Shown here: one piece after another, positions 1 to 8,899 of the stretch
Layout of the letters: every line of letters begins with the position of its first letter
Position numbering within the stretch: the first letter of the stretch is position 1
Assembly: GCA_947165285.1 (NCBI GenBank)
Contig: CAMUZS010000001.1
Span: 372,001-436,000 of the forward strand
Direction: 5' to 3'
Origin: an uncultured Mycoplasmatota bacterium
GTDB taxonomy: Bacteria; Bacillota_I; Bacilli_A; RF39; UBA660
Length of the DNA: 64,000 nucleotides
Translations under genes and position numbers: made by a program
Notes under the pieces: model-generated
What the model saw: only the letters and a program-made list of their open reading frames with translations
Databases searched by the model: none
What the model was told of the DNA's origin: nothing

Positions 1-417
1 AATTCTTAATGAATACTTTGGAAGTTTATCAAATAATAACTCACATTTATTTAGTCTGTCTTGAAATATTTTTTCGCAAGATAATTTATAAAATTTATCT
101 AGCATTTTCTTATTTTTAACAATAATCATATTATCATCTAATGATGGGTGTTTTATACTCTCATCAAATATAACAGTATATTTTTTTCCTAAATAATAAT
201 AAAAATTATCATTATCAACTTCTTTAAGTTGTCTTTCATACATTTTTATTAATGATTTTTTATTCTTTTCTATTACATTTAATATTTTTCTTTCACTAAA
301 AAATCTATTACATGTTATATGCATTTTTAAATCATTTTTAAATCTTATATATAAATTTTTATTATTTTTATATTCTATTTCAACATCAATTATATAATTA
401 TCTAATTGTACTTGCAT
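1..417 (-). CDS. YgjP-like (DUF45) metallopeptidase, 3' end outside window
   Basis: Only the first 139 residues are inside the window; the frame stays open at base 1. The N-terminal pattern (a short beta-rich start, then the helix around KKSLIKMYERQLKE and the segment FYYYLGKKYTV) resembles the start of YgjP/DUF45 proteins, which are SprT-like zinc peptidases. The expected HExxH zinc motif would lie downstream, outside the window, so catalytic competence cannot be judged. The ATG lies 15 bp after the pyrG stop, preceded by a weak GGTG Shine-Dalgarno, so it is probably co-transcribed with pyrG. Family assignment is moderately sure; the substrate is unknown. Confidence 0.6.
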   Translation of the reverse strand, partial: MQVQLDNYIIDVEIEYKNNKNLYIRFKNDLKMHITCNRFFSERKILNVIEKNKKSLIKMYERQLKEVDNDNFYYYLGKKYTVIFDESIKHPSLDDNMIIVKNKKMLDKFYKLSCEKIFQDRLNKCELLFDKLPKYSLRI

Positions 418-432
418 TTTTTCACCATCTTT

Positions 433-2034
433 TTATTTTTTCTTGGTTGCAGCTTCAATAAATGTAGCAAATACTCCTTCTGCTCTATTAGGACGTGATT
501 TAAATTCTGGATGGAATTGTACTCCAATAAAATGAGGATGATCTTTTATTTCAACTATTTCTACTAAATTTGCTAGATCATTTATTCCAGAAATTGTCAT
601 ATTATTAGCTTCAATTATTTCCTTATATTTATTATTAAACTCATATCTATGTCTATGTCTTTGAAGTATTTTAGTTTCTTTATAAGCTTTATATGCTAGA
701 GTATCTTTTTTTATCGTACATTCATAATTTCCAAGTCTTAATGTTCCACCCATATTTAAAATTCCTTTTTGATCATCCATTAAATCAATTACTGGATTTA
801 AACATGTAGCCTTAAATTCAGTTGATGATGCATCTTCTAAATTACAAACATTTCTAGCAAATTCAATTACTGCAAGTTGCATACCCAAACATATACCAAG
901 ATAAGGTATTTTATTTTCTCTAGCATATGTTATAGCTTTAATCATTCCTTCAATTCCACGAGATCCAAATCCACCAGGAACTATAATTCCTTTAGAATTT
1001 TTAAATACTTTCTTTAAATCTATATTACCTTCAAGTTTTTCTGAATCTACCCAATTTATATTTACTTTAGTATTATATTTATATCCTGCATGATGAAGTG
1101 CTTCCATTACTGAAAGATAAGCATCATGAAGTTCAGTATATTTACCTACTAAAGATATTTCAATTTCTCCTTTTAAATTTTCCATACGATCAATTGTATC
1201 AATCCAATACTTAAGATTTGCTTTATTTAATTTAAGTCCAAATTGTCTTAATATAATCTCATCAATTTTTTGATCATGTAAGTGAAGAGGTATTCTATAT
1301 ATATTTTTTTCATCTATCTCATCAAAAATATTTTCTTTTGGTACATTACAAAATAATGCTAATTTTTCCTTAACATTATCAGGTGTATTATATGGAGTTC
1401 TACATGCAAGTGCATCTGGTGATATACCTAAATTTCTTAAATCTTTTACACTATTTTGTGTTGGCTTTGTTTTTAATTCATCAGATCCATAAATAAATGG
1501 AATTAATGTTGTGTGAATAAAGAATGTTTCACTTTTTCCTTTTTCCATTTGAATTTGTCTTAATGCCTCTAAAAACGCTAAACTTTCTATGTCTCCAACT
1601 GTTCCACCAATTTCTGTTATTACTATATCAGCATTTGACGATATTCCGGCTTCATATACCTTATTTTTTATTTCATTAGTAATGTGGGGAACCATTTGAA
1701 CTGTAGCTCCTAAATAGTCTCCTTTTCTTTCTTTTTCAATAACATTTTTATATATTTTTCCACTTGTTATATTTGATGTATAATTTAATTCTTCATCAAT
1801 AAATCTTTCATAATGTCCTAAATCTAGATCTGTTTCACATCCATCTTTTGTTACAAAAACTTCACCATGTTGAATAGGATTCATTGTACCAGGATCAACA
1901 TTAAAATATGGATCAAATTTTTGCATAAATACTTTATATCCTCTTGATTTTAATAAAAGTGCAATTGAAGATGCTGTTATTCCTTTTCCTAGACCTGAAA
2001 CTACTCCACCTGTAACAAATACATATTTTGTCAT
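433..2034 (-). CDS. pyrG: CTP synthase
   Basis: It makes CTP from UTP, ATP and glutamine in the cytoplasm, the last step of de novo pyrimidine nucleotide synthesis. The length of 533 residues is normal. The amidoligase domain begins with the P-loop GGVVSGLGKG (Lys17), followed by the DPYFNVDPGTMNP and GEVFVTKDGCETDLDLGHYE segments. The C-terminal class I glutaminase has the nucleophile elbow GICLGMQ and the GVQFHPEF His/Glu pair, so both activities look intact. A strong AAGGAGG site precedes the ATG. The leader carries a terminator-like hairpin that may control expression. YgjP-like gene follows after 15 bp. Confidence 0.98.
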   Translation of the reverse strand: MTKYVFVTGGVVSGLGKGITASSIALLLKSRGYKVFMQKFDPYFNVDPGTMNPIQHGEVFVTKDGCETDLDLGHYERFIDEELNYTSNITSGKIYKNVIEKERKGDYLGATVQMVPHITNEIKNKVYEAGISSNADIVITEIGGTVGDIESLAFLEALRQIQMEKGKSETFFIHTTLIPFIYGSDELKTKPTQNSVKDLRNLGISPDALACRTPYNTPDNVKEKLALFCNVPKENIFDEIDEKNIYRIPLHLHDQKIDEIILRQFGLKLNKANLKYWIDTIDRMENLKGEIEISLVGKYTELHDAYLSVMEALHHAGYKYNTKVNINWVDSEKLEGNIDLKKVFKNSKGIIVPGGFGSRGIEGMIKAITYARENKIPYLGICLGMQLAVIEFARNVCNLEDASSTEFKATCLNPVIDLMDDQKGILNMGGTLRLGNYECTIKKDTLAYKAYKETKILQRHRHRYEFNNKYKEIIEANNMTISGINDLANLVEIVEIKDHPHFIGVQFHPEFKSRPNRAEGVFATFIEAATKKK

Positions 2035-2050
2035 ATACTACCTCCTTAAA

Positions 2051-2087
2051 ATAAGAAAAAGTGATTCTCATTTTGTGAGAACCACTG
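2051..2087 (-). promoter_or_regulatory. Candidate pyrG leader attenuator
   Basis: An 11-bp hairpin (one G-U pair, 5-nt loop, arms 2076-2086 and 2060-2070) is followed by a U-rich run and then by the pyrG Shine-Dalgarno. The upstream gene has its own terminator at 2162-2194, so this second terminator lies inside the pyrG leader. In Bacillus, pyrG is controlled by attenuation driven by reiterative transcription at low CTP. The canonical GGGCTC start is not visible here, so the mechanism may differ. A -10-like TATAAT at 2098-2103 would start the RNA just before the hairpin. Confidence 0.6.
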
Positions 2088-2161
2088 GCTCTTCTTAATT
2101 ATATCATTTATTATAAACTTTTTTTATATTATTAAATAAATTTGACATAATTTTACTTTTT

Positions 2162-2194
2162 TTATAAAAAAATCACTACTTTTTTGTAGTGATT
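2162..2194 (-). terminator. Intrinsic terminator after the DUF4358-like gene
   Basis: A perfect 9-bp stem (2171-2179 with 2186-2194) has a 6-nt A-rich loop and is followed by a long U tract in the RNA. It overlaps the stop codon at 2193. Confidence 0.9.
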
Positions 2195-3539
2195 AACTTT
2201 TAATTAAATTCATAACTAAATCATTATCATGAGATACTATGAATATTAAATATCCATTATATTCTTCAAAATGTCTAGTTCTTACTAATTCATAATTTTC
2301 TTTATTAGTATTTTGCCATTTAGATTCTAAACCAGCATAATAATCATTCATAGTATTAATTATTTTAGTTTTAGACATTGCATTTGATGGTTTAAATATC
2401 AAATATTGACAAGTATCTGATCTAAGCATAGCAACTTTAACAAGTGATTCACTATAATAAGTTGATGAAATTCCAGTTACTTTTTCTATTTCATCACGTT
2501 TTAATTCTTGTAAAATATTAAATACTCTTATTTGAGATTGTCTAATCTTACTTAAAACTATTTTATCACTGTCTTCATCTTTACTCTTAATATAAAATTG
2601 ATAATTTCCATATTCTAAATATTCATAATTAGAAATTTTATTTTCCTTAAAGAACTTATCAAAAGTATTTTTTATATTTTCTTGGTTTCCTTCAGTTGCT
2701 TTAATTGCAATAAATGCGTAACCTTTACTCTTATTATATTTAATTACATAATTTTCTACATATTTTGAATCTAAATCAAATACATTTTTAAAATCATATT
2801 CATAATAATCTTTTAATCCAGCAAAAGCATTAGATGATGTAATTATATTATTTGTATCATCTATATTAAATGATATTGTTTTTACTTGATCAATTTTTTC
2901 TGAAATAGCACTTAAATCCATACCTGATTTTTTATTAAGTAAAACATTCTTAACAACAATAGGAATTGTTATTAATGTTGCTAATAATATTATTGCTATA
3001 ATTATTTTTTTAATTGGAAAAACACTATTAAATCCATACATTTTAATTCTACGAACTAATTTATTATATTTTTTTCTAACAATGCTTTTCTTGTTTTTAG
3101 AAAATTTCTTTGAAATATCATTTTTCTTTTTACGTTTTAATGGTTGTGATGATAATTCAATTTCTTTTTTTATAGCACTTTCTACTTTTTCTACTCTAGT
3201 AGGTTCAACTTTTTTTTCTTTTTTTAAACTTTCTGTCTTAACTACTTTTTTTGCTTCATTTTTATTTTTAGAAATTTCTTTAGTTTTTGGTTGTTCTTTT
3301 TTCTTAGGAATTTCAATTTTTTCTGGTTCTAAAATTTTAGCTTTTAATTTTAGATCTGTTTTTTCTTTACTAGTTAAATTCTTTTTGGATTGTGTTGTTT
3401 TTTTAACTGTATTTGTTTTTATATTATTATTAGTTTTTTTCTTTGCAGTTGTAGTAGTTTTTTTCTTTGTTGCATTAACCTTTGAAGAATTGTTTGTCTT
3501 TTTCTTTGATGTAGTTGTTTTTCTTTTTTTATTTGCCAT
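2193..3539 (-). CDS. Lys-rich single-pass membrane protein with DUF4358-like extracellular repeats
   Basis: Of 448 residues, the first ~170 form a low-complexity, very Lys/Thr-rich cytoplasmic tail. One membrane helix (around IIIAIILLATLITIPIVV) follows, then about 240 extracytoplasmic residues. The outer part looks like two DUF4358-type modules; the second ends in the YLIFIVSHDND segment typical of that family. DUF4358 has no known function. The ATG at 3539 is chosen because GGAGG sits just upstream and would fall inside the coding sequence if a start at 3560 were used. The basic tail could bind nucleic acid or acidic phospholipid; that is inference. Confidence 0.65.
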   Translation of the reverse strand: MANKKRKTTTSKKKTNNSSKVNATKKKTTTTAKKKTNNNIKTNTVKKTTQSKKNLTSKEKTDLKLKAKILEPEKIEIPKKKEQPKTKEISKNKNEAKKVVKTESLKKEKKVEPTRVEKVESAIKKEIELSSQPLKRKKKNDISKKFSKNKKSIVRKKYNKLVRRIKMYGFNSVFPIKKIIIAIILLATLITIPIVVKNVLLNKKSGMDLSAISEKIDQVKTISFNIDDTNNIITSSNAFAGLKDYYEYDFKNVFDLDSKYVENYVIKYNKSKGYAFIAIKATEGNQENIKNTFDKFFKENKISNYEYLEYGNYQFYIKSKDEDSDKIVLSKIRQSQIRVFNILQELKRDEIEKVTGISSTYYSESLVKVAMLRSDTCQYLIFKPSNAMSKTKIINTMNDYYAGLESKWQNTNKENYELVRTRHFEEYNGYLIFIVSHDNDLVMNLIKS

Positions 3540-3611
3540 AAAATTACCTCCGATAATCACCTAATAAAAATATGTTTTTTATTATAACAAAATTATTTTC
3601 CATTGTAAATT

Positions 3612-3636
3612 ATAAAAAGAGTATAACTACTCTTTT
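3612..3636 (-). terminator. Intrinsic terminator after the 78-aa gene
   Basis: A perfect 9-bp stem (3615-3623 with 3628-3636) with a 4-nt loop is followed by U residues. It overlaps the stop codon and ends the glycan/GNAT operon. Confidence 0.8.
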
Positions 3637-3871
3637 ATTTATTGGTATTTAAATAATAATTTCTTTCCTCTAATGTCTTTTCTATATATTCTAGTTCATC
3701 TGCTTCCTCATTGCTTAAATCTTCATTATTTAAAATATCATTTATAACATATAATAGTTCCTGTATTGTTTTATAATTATCTACATCAATGTTATATTTT
3801 TTTAAAGTAGCAATATCACTTTCATTTATTAATAAATTATTTTTTGTTTTTTTTAAAAAATCAGGAATCAT
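3635..3871 (-). CDS. Small acidic hypothetical protein
   Basis: This 78-residue soluble protein is rich in Asp, Glu and Asn and predicted mostly helical. I do not recognise the family. Its ATG overlaps the TGA stop of the upstream glycosyltransferase (ATGA), which implies translational coupling. It is the last gene of the operon running from the SpoVIF or GNAT gene. A function linked to the membrane glycosyltransferase is possible from position only. Confidence 0.7.
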   Translation of the reverse strand: MIPDFLKKTKNNLLINESDIATLKKYNIDVDNYKTIQELLYVINDILNNEDLSNEEADELEYIEKTLEERNYYLNTNK

Positions 3872-5103
3872 TTTTGAATTCCCATTTCTTTTGCATTAAT
3901 ACCACGACTATGTTTAATTTCTTCCCATTTTAAATCCTTTTTAAATAAACATAATACATTAATTGGAATCCATGTAAGAATAAATAATGCAAATAATGCT
4001 ATTGCACTTATTACACTCTTAGATTTTCTACGATTATACTTTATTACAAAAATACTTACTATAACACCACTAATATATGTTAAAGCTAAGAATAATATTC
4101 CTGATGAAAATAATGTTGAAAATATATCATATAAATGAACATTAAATATTCTAAATAAAATAAGTACGAAAAATTCTATTAAACCAATTACTTGAATTAC
4201 TGGTGCAATAAAATTCATAAACATATCAAATGAAGCAGAATTACCTTCAAGTAAAAAATGTTTTAATAATTTTGGTGAATAAATTTTCATACATTGTAAA
4301 CATCCTACTGACCATCTTGTTCTTTGTTTCCAAGATGCTTTAAAATTTACTGGTTGTTCATCATAAGTGATTGCACTTTCAACAAAAGCAATTGGTTCAT
4401 TTTTTAAAGAACATTGTGCAGTAAATTCTATATCTTCAGTTAATGTTTTTGTATCAAATCCTTCTTCATCAATTTTATCTTTACTAACCATAAATCCAGT
4501 TCCATTAATTGATCCTGATGATGAATAAGTCATTCTTGCTTTATTAAAAAAGAAATTTTGCATGTAATAAAATAATGAATATGAACCACTTATCCAATTA
4601 TCTGTAATATTTTTTGAATCTCTAAAACCTTGAGCAACTCTATATCCAGAACATAAAGTATCATTCATTCTGTTTAAAAAATCAGGATGCATAATATTAT
4701 CAGCATCAAATATTATATATGCATCTATAGATTTATCTTTTTTTAGTTCTGCAAAAACATATCTTAAAACTTCACCTTTAGATTTAACTTTTACTTTTAC
4801 ATCTATAACTTTAGCTCCAGCTTTTTTTGCTACTTCTTTAGAATTATCAGTAGTATTATTAACTGCAACATAAACTTCATATAAATCCCTAGGATAATTT
4901 GAATCTAATATTGAAGTTACAAGATGTCCAACAACATCTGCTTCATTTCTTGCTGGAATAATAACAGCAAACTTTTTTTGTGGTAAATATGGCTTGATTC
5001 TAAATTTTTTAGGTTTAAAAAATCCAAATATTCCCATAAATCCATAATATAATCCGTAAAATAAAGTTATTGAAAAAAATATATAATAAATTACTTGTAA
5101 CAT
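3868..5103 (-). CDS. Processive-type membrane glycosyltransferase, family GT2
   Basis: This 411-residue protein has one N-terminal membrane helix, a cytoplasmic GT-A domain and about three or four C-terminal helices. Diagnostic motifs are VIIPARNE at the start of the domain, the DXD-like DADN, the TED general-base region (TLTEDIEF) and QRTRW, matching the QxxRW signature of processive GT2 enzymes such as cellulose, hyaluronan and poly-GlcNAc synthases. No PilZ domain is present. The product polymer cannot be named. It lies 28 bp downstream of a PF10131-like membrane protein, so it probably works with it on an exported glycan. Confidence 0.85.
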   Translation of the reverse strand: MLQVIYYIFFSITLFYGLYYGFMGIFGFFKPKKFRIKPYLPQKKFAVIIPARNEADVVGHLVTSILDSNYPRDLYEVYVAVNNTTDNSKEVAKKAGAKVIDVKVKVKSKGEVLRYVFAELKKDKSIDAYIIFDADNIMHPDFLNRMNDTLCSGYRVAQGFRDSKNITDNWISGSYSLFYYMQNFFFNKARMTYSSSGSINGTGFMVSKDKIDEEGFDTKTLTEDIEFTAQCSLKNEPIAFVESAITYDEQPVNFKASWKQRTRWSVGCLQCMKIYSPKLLKHFLLEGNSASFDMFMNFIAPVIQVIGLIEFFVLILFRIFNVHLYDIFSTLFSSGILFLALTYISGVIVSIFVIKYNRRKSKSVISAIALFALFILTWIPINVLCLFKKDLKWEEIKHSRGINAKEMGIQK

Positions 5104-5131
5104 TTAAACTTCATCCTTTTCTAATTATATT

Positions 5132-6736
5132 TTATCTTTTTTTGTCATACTTGTAAAGAACTAATATATAGATTAATGTAACTATTATTGATATTAATGA
5201 AATAATTTGTGCTATTATAACCGATCTAGTTTTTACATATTTTAATTGATATGTTCCCTTTTTTAAATTAGCTGATATTAATCCATAATCATTATCATAT
5301 ATATTATATTTATTATTGTCTTTATCTATTAATTCATAACCAAAATAATAAATCCTTGGGATAACTACATTACTATCTTCCGTTATTTCAAAAGTTATAT
5401 TTGGAAATTCATCTTTGATTATATAAGATTGACCATCATCAACATGTACTTTATATTCTAATGATTTTATATTATCCAAATTATTATAATTTTTATTAGA
5501 TAAATATTCTTTTTGCCAACCTATTCCTTTTTCATAATCTAATGTATTAATGTCAAAATCAGTAGTACTTATTGATTTAGTATGAAAAACTAATGCTAAA
5601 ACAACCATAATTATAATTAAATATTTATAATCTATTTTAATATATTTTAATGAACAAGGTGCAAGTAAAGCTATAGCTATCGAATAAAATGTTACTATTC
5701 TCCAAGGAAATTGAATTATTCTTAGTGATACAGGCAGTAAATCCCATGGAAATATTATTGATGACATAAACAATGTTAAAAAACAAAATACAATTATAAA
5801 TTTATAATTTTTAAAATCTATTTTTTTTCTATTTTTTATTAGAATTATTAACATAAATAAAACAACAATATCAAAATAAAAGCATTTTCCTGGATCATTA
5901 TATGTTAGTTTATTAAATACTCCAAAATAATTAAAAAAATCAACTAATAAACCGTCATGCTCTATTTTTTGAGCCATTACATATGGAGTAAATACTCTAT
6001 AATCACCGAATAACTTGTTTTGAAATAAATTTACAATATTTGGTAGATTTATTAATATAATAATTAATGCCGCGATAATTAATGTAGAGATTGTTTTTTT
6101 ATTAAATACTTTTTTTCTATATATAATAAAAAATGGTATTAAACAAAATGTAAAATAAATCATTAATGTTAAGTGCGATAACATACCAAATATATATCCT
6201 GTACAAAATAAAAGTAAAAATTTTTTCTTATCTTCAAATAAATATAATAAACCATGAATTATCATTGGTAAGAAAATAAATATAAAATGTTCACCTAAAG
6301 CATCTCTTATATATATTTCATTTAAATGATATGGAAATAACATATATATAATTGAAGATGTTAAAGCAATCTTTTTATCTTTAGATAATTTTAAAGATAA
6401 ATAATACATTGTAACACTAGATAAAAATAATACAATTAGATGAGTTAGTTTTAAACATATAGTTACATCTAATTTAGTTATTATACTAAAATAAGCAACA
6501 AAAGTATGTGATAGTATTGGATAAAACTGTCTTAAAGCTATTCCATAATTTCCAAGTAAATTTGGTAATATATCACTAGGTATATAATTTTTCATTGATG
6601 ATATTGTTGATAATATATTGGATATATGAAACTCACTGTCGTCTTTAATTATATAAGTATTATTAATAAATAATGGTATAATTACAATACATGCTATTAT
6701 AAATATTATTAATATATTCTTTTTATTATTTTTCAT
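5132..6736 (-). CDS. Polytopic membrane protein, PTPS-related/GT-C-like
   Basis: This 534-residue protein has about 10-11 membrane helices and a ~110-residue extracytoplasmic segment before a last C-terminal helix. The first loop carries acidic DDSEFH and a later loop has RDALGEHF, features of the PF10131 membrane family (6-pyruvoyl-tetrahydropterin synthase related), which resembles GT-C glycosyltransferases using lipid-linked sugars. The name of that Pfam family does not describe its chemistry. The gene begins 1 bp after the GNAT gene and precedes the processive GT2, suggesting surface-glycan assembly. The precise reaction is unknown. Confidence 0.65.
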   Translation of the reverse strand: MKNNKKNILIIFIIACIVIIPLFINNTYIIKDDSEFHISNILSTISSMKNYIPSDILPNLLGNYGIALRQFYPILSHTFVAYFSIITKLDVTICLKLTHLIVLFLSSVTMYYLSLKLSKDKKIALTSSIIYMLFPYHLNEIYIRDALGEHFIFIFLPMIIHGLLYLFEDKKKFLLLFCTGYIFGMLSHLTLMIYFTFCLIPFFIIYRKKVFNKKTISTLIIAALIIILINLPNIVNLFQNKLFGDYRVFTPYVMAQKIEHDGLLVDFFNYFGVFNKLTYNDPGKCFYFDIVVLFMLIILIKNRKKIDFKNYKFIIVFCFLTLFMSSIIFPWDLLPVSLRIIQFPWRIVTFYSIAIALLAPCSLKYIKIDYKYLIIIMVVLALVFHTKSISTTDFDINTLDYEKGIGWQKEYLSNKNYNNLDNIKSLEYKVHVDDGQSYIIKDEFPNITFEITEDSNVVIPRIYYFGYELIDKDNNKYNIYDNDYGLISANLKKGTYQLKYVKTRSVIIAQIISLISIIVTLIYILVLYKYDKKR

Positions 6737-6737
6737 A

Positions 6738-7184
6738 TTACTTACTTATTTCTAATAATAATTCTTCTTTATTATCGTCAATTTTTTTATTTAATTTAAA
6801 ATATTTATAATATAAATTCTTTGCTTTAATATTATTAGATAAAACATTAATAACAACCTTATTAAATTTTTTTTCATGTGCATAATTAATTACATTATTA
6901 ATTAATTTACTAGCAATACCTAATCTTCTTTTATCCTCTTCAACATATAAAGCATCAATTTTTATGTTATTGTTTTCTATAATAGCATAAATATATCCAA
7001 CAATCTTATTATCATCTTCACATAAATAAAAATACTTGGTAGGATCTAAAATGTAATGTATATAAAAATCTTTTACTTTAATTGCTTTACAATTTTTATC
7101 ATATTGACATTCATCCTCAATTAATTTAGTTAACAATTCATCTAATTTGTTAGCATCATTATTATTAGCATTTCTAAATATCAT
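6738..7184 (-). CDS. GNAT-family N-acetyltransferase
   Basis: This 148-residue single-domain protein has the acetyl-CoA binding motif A region ALYVEEDKRRLGIASKL, in which the usual Q/RxxGxG/A appears as RRLGIA. A conserved C-terminal Asn/Tyr segment (NNIKAKNLYYKY) also fits GNAT enzymes. The ATG at 7184 is preferred over a GTG at 7193, because the GTG is part of the AAGGTGA Shine-Dalgarno. The substrate is unknown. The stop is separated by one base from the next gene, so the two are one transcript. Confidence 0.88.
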   Translation of the reverse strand: MIFRNANNNDANKLDELLTKLIEDECQYDKNCKAIKVKDFYIHYILDPTKYFYLCEDDNKIVGYIYAIIENNNIKIDALYVEEDKRRLGIASKLINNVINYAHEKKFNKVVINVLSNNIKAKNLYYKYFKLNKKIDDNKEELLLEISK

Positions 7185-7211
7185 ATAAATCACCTTATTA
7201 ATTATATCATT

Positions 7212-7235
7212 TAAAAAAGATGTTTAAAACATCTT
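7212..7235 (-). terminator. Intrinsic terminator overlapping the SpoVIF stop
   Basis: An 8-bp stem (7217-7224 with 7228-7235), a 3-nt loop and a U tract. It overlaps the stop at 7224 and lies between the SpoVIF gene and the GNAT gene, so the GNAT operon may have its own promoter or be reached by read-through. Confidence 0.75.
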
Positions 7236-7466
7236 ATCAACATTTTTAGGAACTTTATCTTTAAGTATTGTATCTATTATTTTATCTTCTTTTTCTTTTG
7301 ATACATTTTTACCTGTCATTTTAGATAATGTAGATATTACTTTTCTTAGTGTATTTTCATCCTTCATATTTCCATTATTTAAATCTTGAGCTAACGAAAG
7401 AATAGTATCTTTATCTACTTTAGTTTTCTTTTCAACTTTATTAAAAAAATCATCACTTAAATTCAT
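7224..7466 (-). CDS. Stage VI sporulation protein F (SpoVIF)-like
   Basis: This 80-residue protein matches the SpoVIF family (PF14069) along its whole length. It starts with the FFxxVEKKT module, continues with the NMKDENTLRKVISTLSKMTG segment, and has the hallmark KEKEDKIIDTI before the C-terminus. In Bacillus, SpoVIF is made in the mother cell late in sporulation and is needed for spore maturation and germination. The family assignment is by eye but the motif spacing is good. It supports a sporulation heritage, as do the YjcZ-like genes near 13.1 kb. Confidence 0.8.
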   Translation of the reverse strand: MNLSDDFFNKVEKKTKVDKDTILSLAQDLNNGNMKDENTLRKVISTLSKMTGKNVSKEKEDKIIDTILKDKVPKNVDKMF

Positions 7467-7532
7467 TTATTTATCACCTAATGTAATATATGACAAATAC
7501 CTATTAATTGTTATTAAAAAAGAAAATCAATT

Positions 7533-7559
7533 AAAAAAAAGGATTTATTCTTCCTTTTT
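7533..7559 (-). terminator. Intrinsic terminator after der
   Basis: An 8-bp A/T-rich stem with two G-C pairs (7536-7543 with 7552-7559) and a U tract; it overlaps the der stop codon at 7545. Confidence 0.7.
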
Positions 7560-8855
7560 ATTTTTATATTTAATAATTATAGGTGATCCTGTAAAATCAA
7601 ATGCTTCTCTTATTTTATTTTCCAAGTATCTATGATATGAAAAATGGACTAATCCTTTATTATTAACATTAAAAGTAAATTCGGGTGGCTTAGTATTAGT
7701 TTGAGATACAAAATAAATTTTTAATCTCTTACCTTTATATGATGGAGCTTGATGTAACATATTTGCATCTCTTATTACATCATTTATTAAATTAGTTTTA
7801 ATCTCTTTAGTAGTGTTTTCATAAGCTTGTATAATCGCAGGCATTAATGTATTTAGTCTTTTTTTAGTCAAAGCACTTAAAAATACTACTTTAGCATATG
7901 ATGCAAATTGAAATTCATATTTTATTTTTTCTTTCCATTCTTTTATTGCTTGATCAACATTGTTTATAGTATCCCACTTATTGACAACTAAAACAATTGC
8001 TTTTCCAGCATCAATTGCATACGATAATATATGTTTATCATGTTCTATTATTCCTTCTTCAGCATTTATTATTAAACAACAAACATCTGATCTATCTATT
8101 GCTTTTAAACTTCTTATTAAAGAATATTTTTCAACTGATTCAAATATTTTACCTTTTTTTCTCATTCCTGCAGTATCTATAACAGTAAAATCTTTTCCTT
8201 CATATTTAAACTTTGTATCTATACTATCTCTAGTAGTTCCAGCTATATCTGATACTATTGTTCTTTCTTTATTTAGTAATGCATTAACAAGAGAAGATTT
8301 ACCAACATTAGGTCTTCCTATTAAAGAAAATTTAATTGAATCATCTATAATTTCTTTTGTTTCATTAAAATCTTTAGTTACTTCATCTAATAATTCACTT
8401 ATACCACTATTTTGAATCGCAGATATTCCTATAACATTATCAAATCCAAGTTCATAAAAACGATATATATTTTCATCTATCATTTTTTGATTATCCAATT
8501 TATTTGCAGCAATTATTACTTTTTTATTAGATTTTATCAACATATCCCTTATTGCATAATCATTTGGATTTAATTCTTCTCTTCCATCCACTACAAAAAC
8601 AATTACATTAGCTTCCTCAATAGCAAGTTCAGCTTGTAATTTAATATCTTTATTAAAATCATTTTCCCCTAAATCTATTCCACCAGTATCAATTAATAAC
8701 ATATTTTTGTTATTATATGTTAAATTACCATATATTCTATCTCTTGTAATTCCAGGAGTATCTAAAATAATGGATTTTTTCTCTTTAATTAACAAATTAA
8801 ATAAAGTGGATTTACCAACATTAGGTCTTCCTATTAAACATACACATTGTTTCAT
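7545..8855 (-). CDS. der: Ribosome biogenesis GTPase Der (EngA)
   Basis: Der acts in 50S subunit maturation. At 436 residues it has the standard length. It carries two tandem Era-like GTPase domains, with P-loops GRPNVGKS at residues 9-16 and about 180-187. The first domain has NKLD at 118-121, the second NKWD, followed by the C-terminal KH-like domain. The second switch region has DTAGM, and no catalytic residue seems lost. The ATG at 8855 follows AAAGGAGG; an upstream in-frame extension of 19 residues would include that ribosome site and is rejected. The upstream pilin-like gene is 44 bp away. Confidence 0.97.
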   Translation of the reverse strand: MKQCVCLIGRPNVGKSTLFNLLIKEKKSIILDTPGITRDRIYGNLTYNNKNMLLIDTGGIDLGENDFNKDIKLQAELAIEEANVIVFVVDGREELNPNDYAIRDMLIKSNKKVIIAANKLDNQKMIDENIYRFYELGFDNVIGISAIQNSGISELLDEVTKDFNETKEIIDDSIKFSLIGRPNVGKSSLVNALLNKERTIVSDIAGTTRDSIDTKFKYEGKDFTVIDTAGMRKKGKIFESVEKYSLIRSLKAIDRSDVCCLIINAEEGIIEHDKHILSYAIDAGKAIVLVVNKWDTINNVDQAIKEWKEKIKYEFQFASYAKVVFLSALTKKRLNTLMPAIIQAYENTTKEIKTNLINDVIRDANMLHQAPSYKGKRLKIYFVSQTNTKPPEFTFNVNNKGLVHFSYHRYLENKIREAFDFTGSPIIIKYKNKKEE

Positions 8856-8899
8856 AAGTAAACCTCCTTTTTTAAATGATGTTATCTTATCACATTTTA

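Noticed and set aside
3082-3564. A 160-codon plus-strand frame opposite the DUF4358-like gene
   Set aside because: It is antisense to a Lys-rich gene; its Phe/Val-rich product reflects the complement of AAA/AAG codons. No ribosome site.
7960-8415. Plus-strand frame opposite der
   Set aside because: It is antisense to a conserved two-domain GTPase, with no ribosome site and no recognisable protein.
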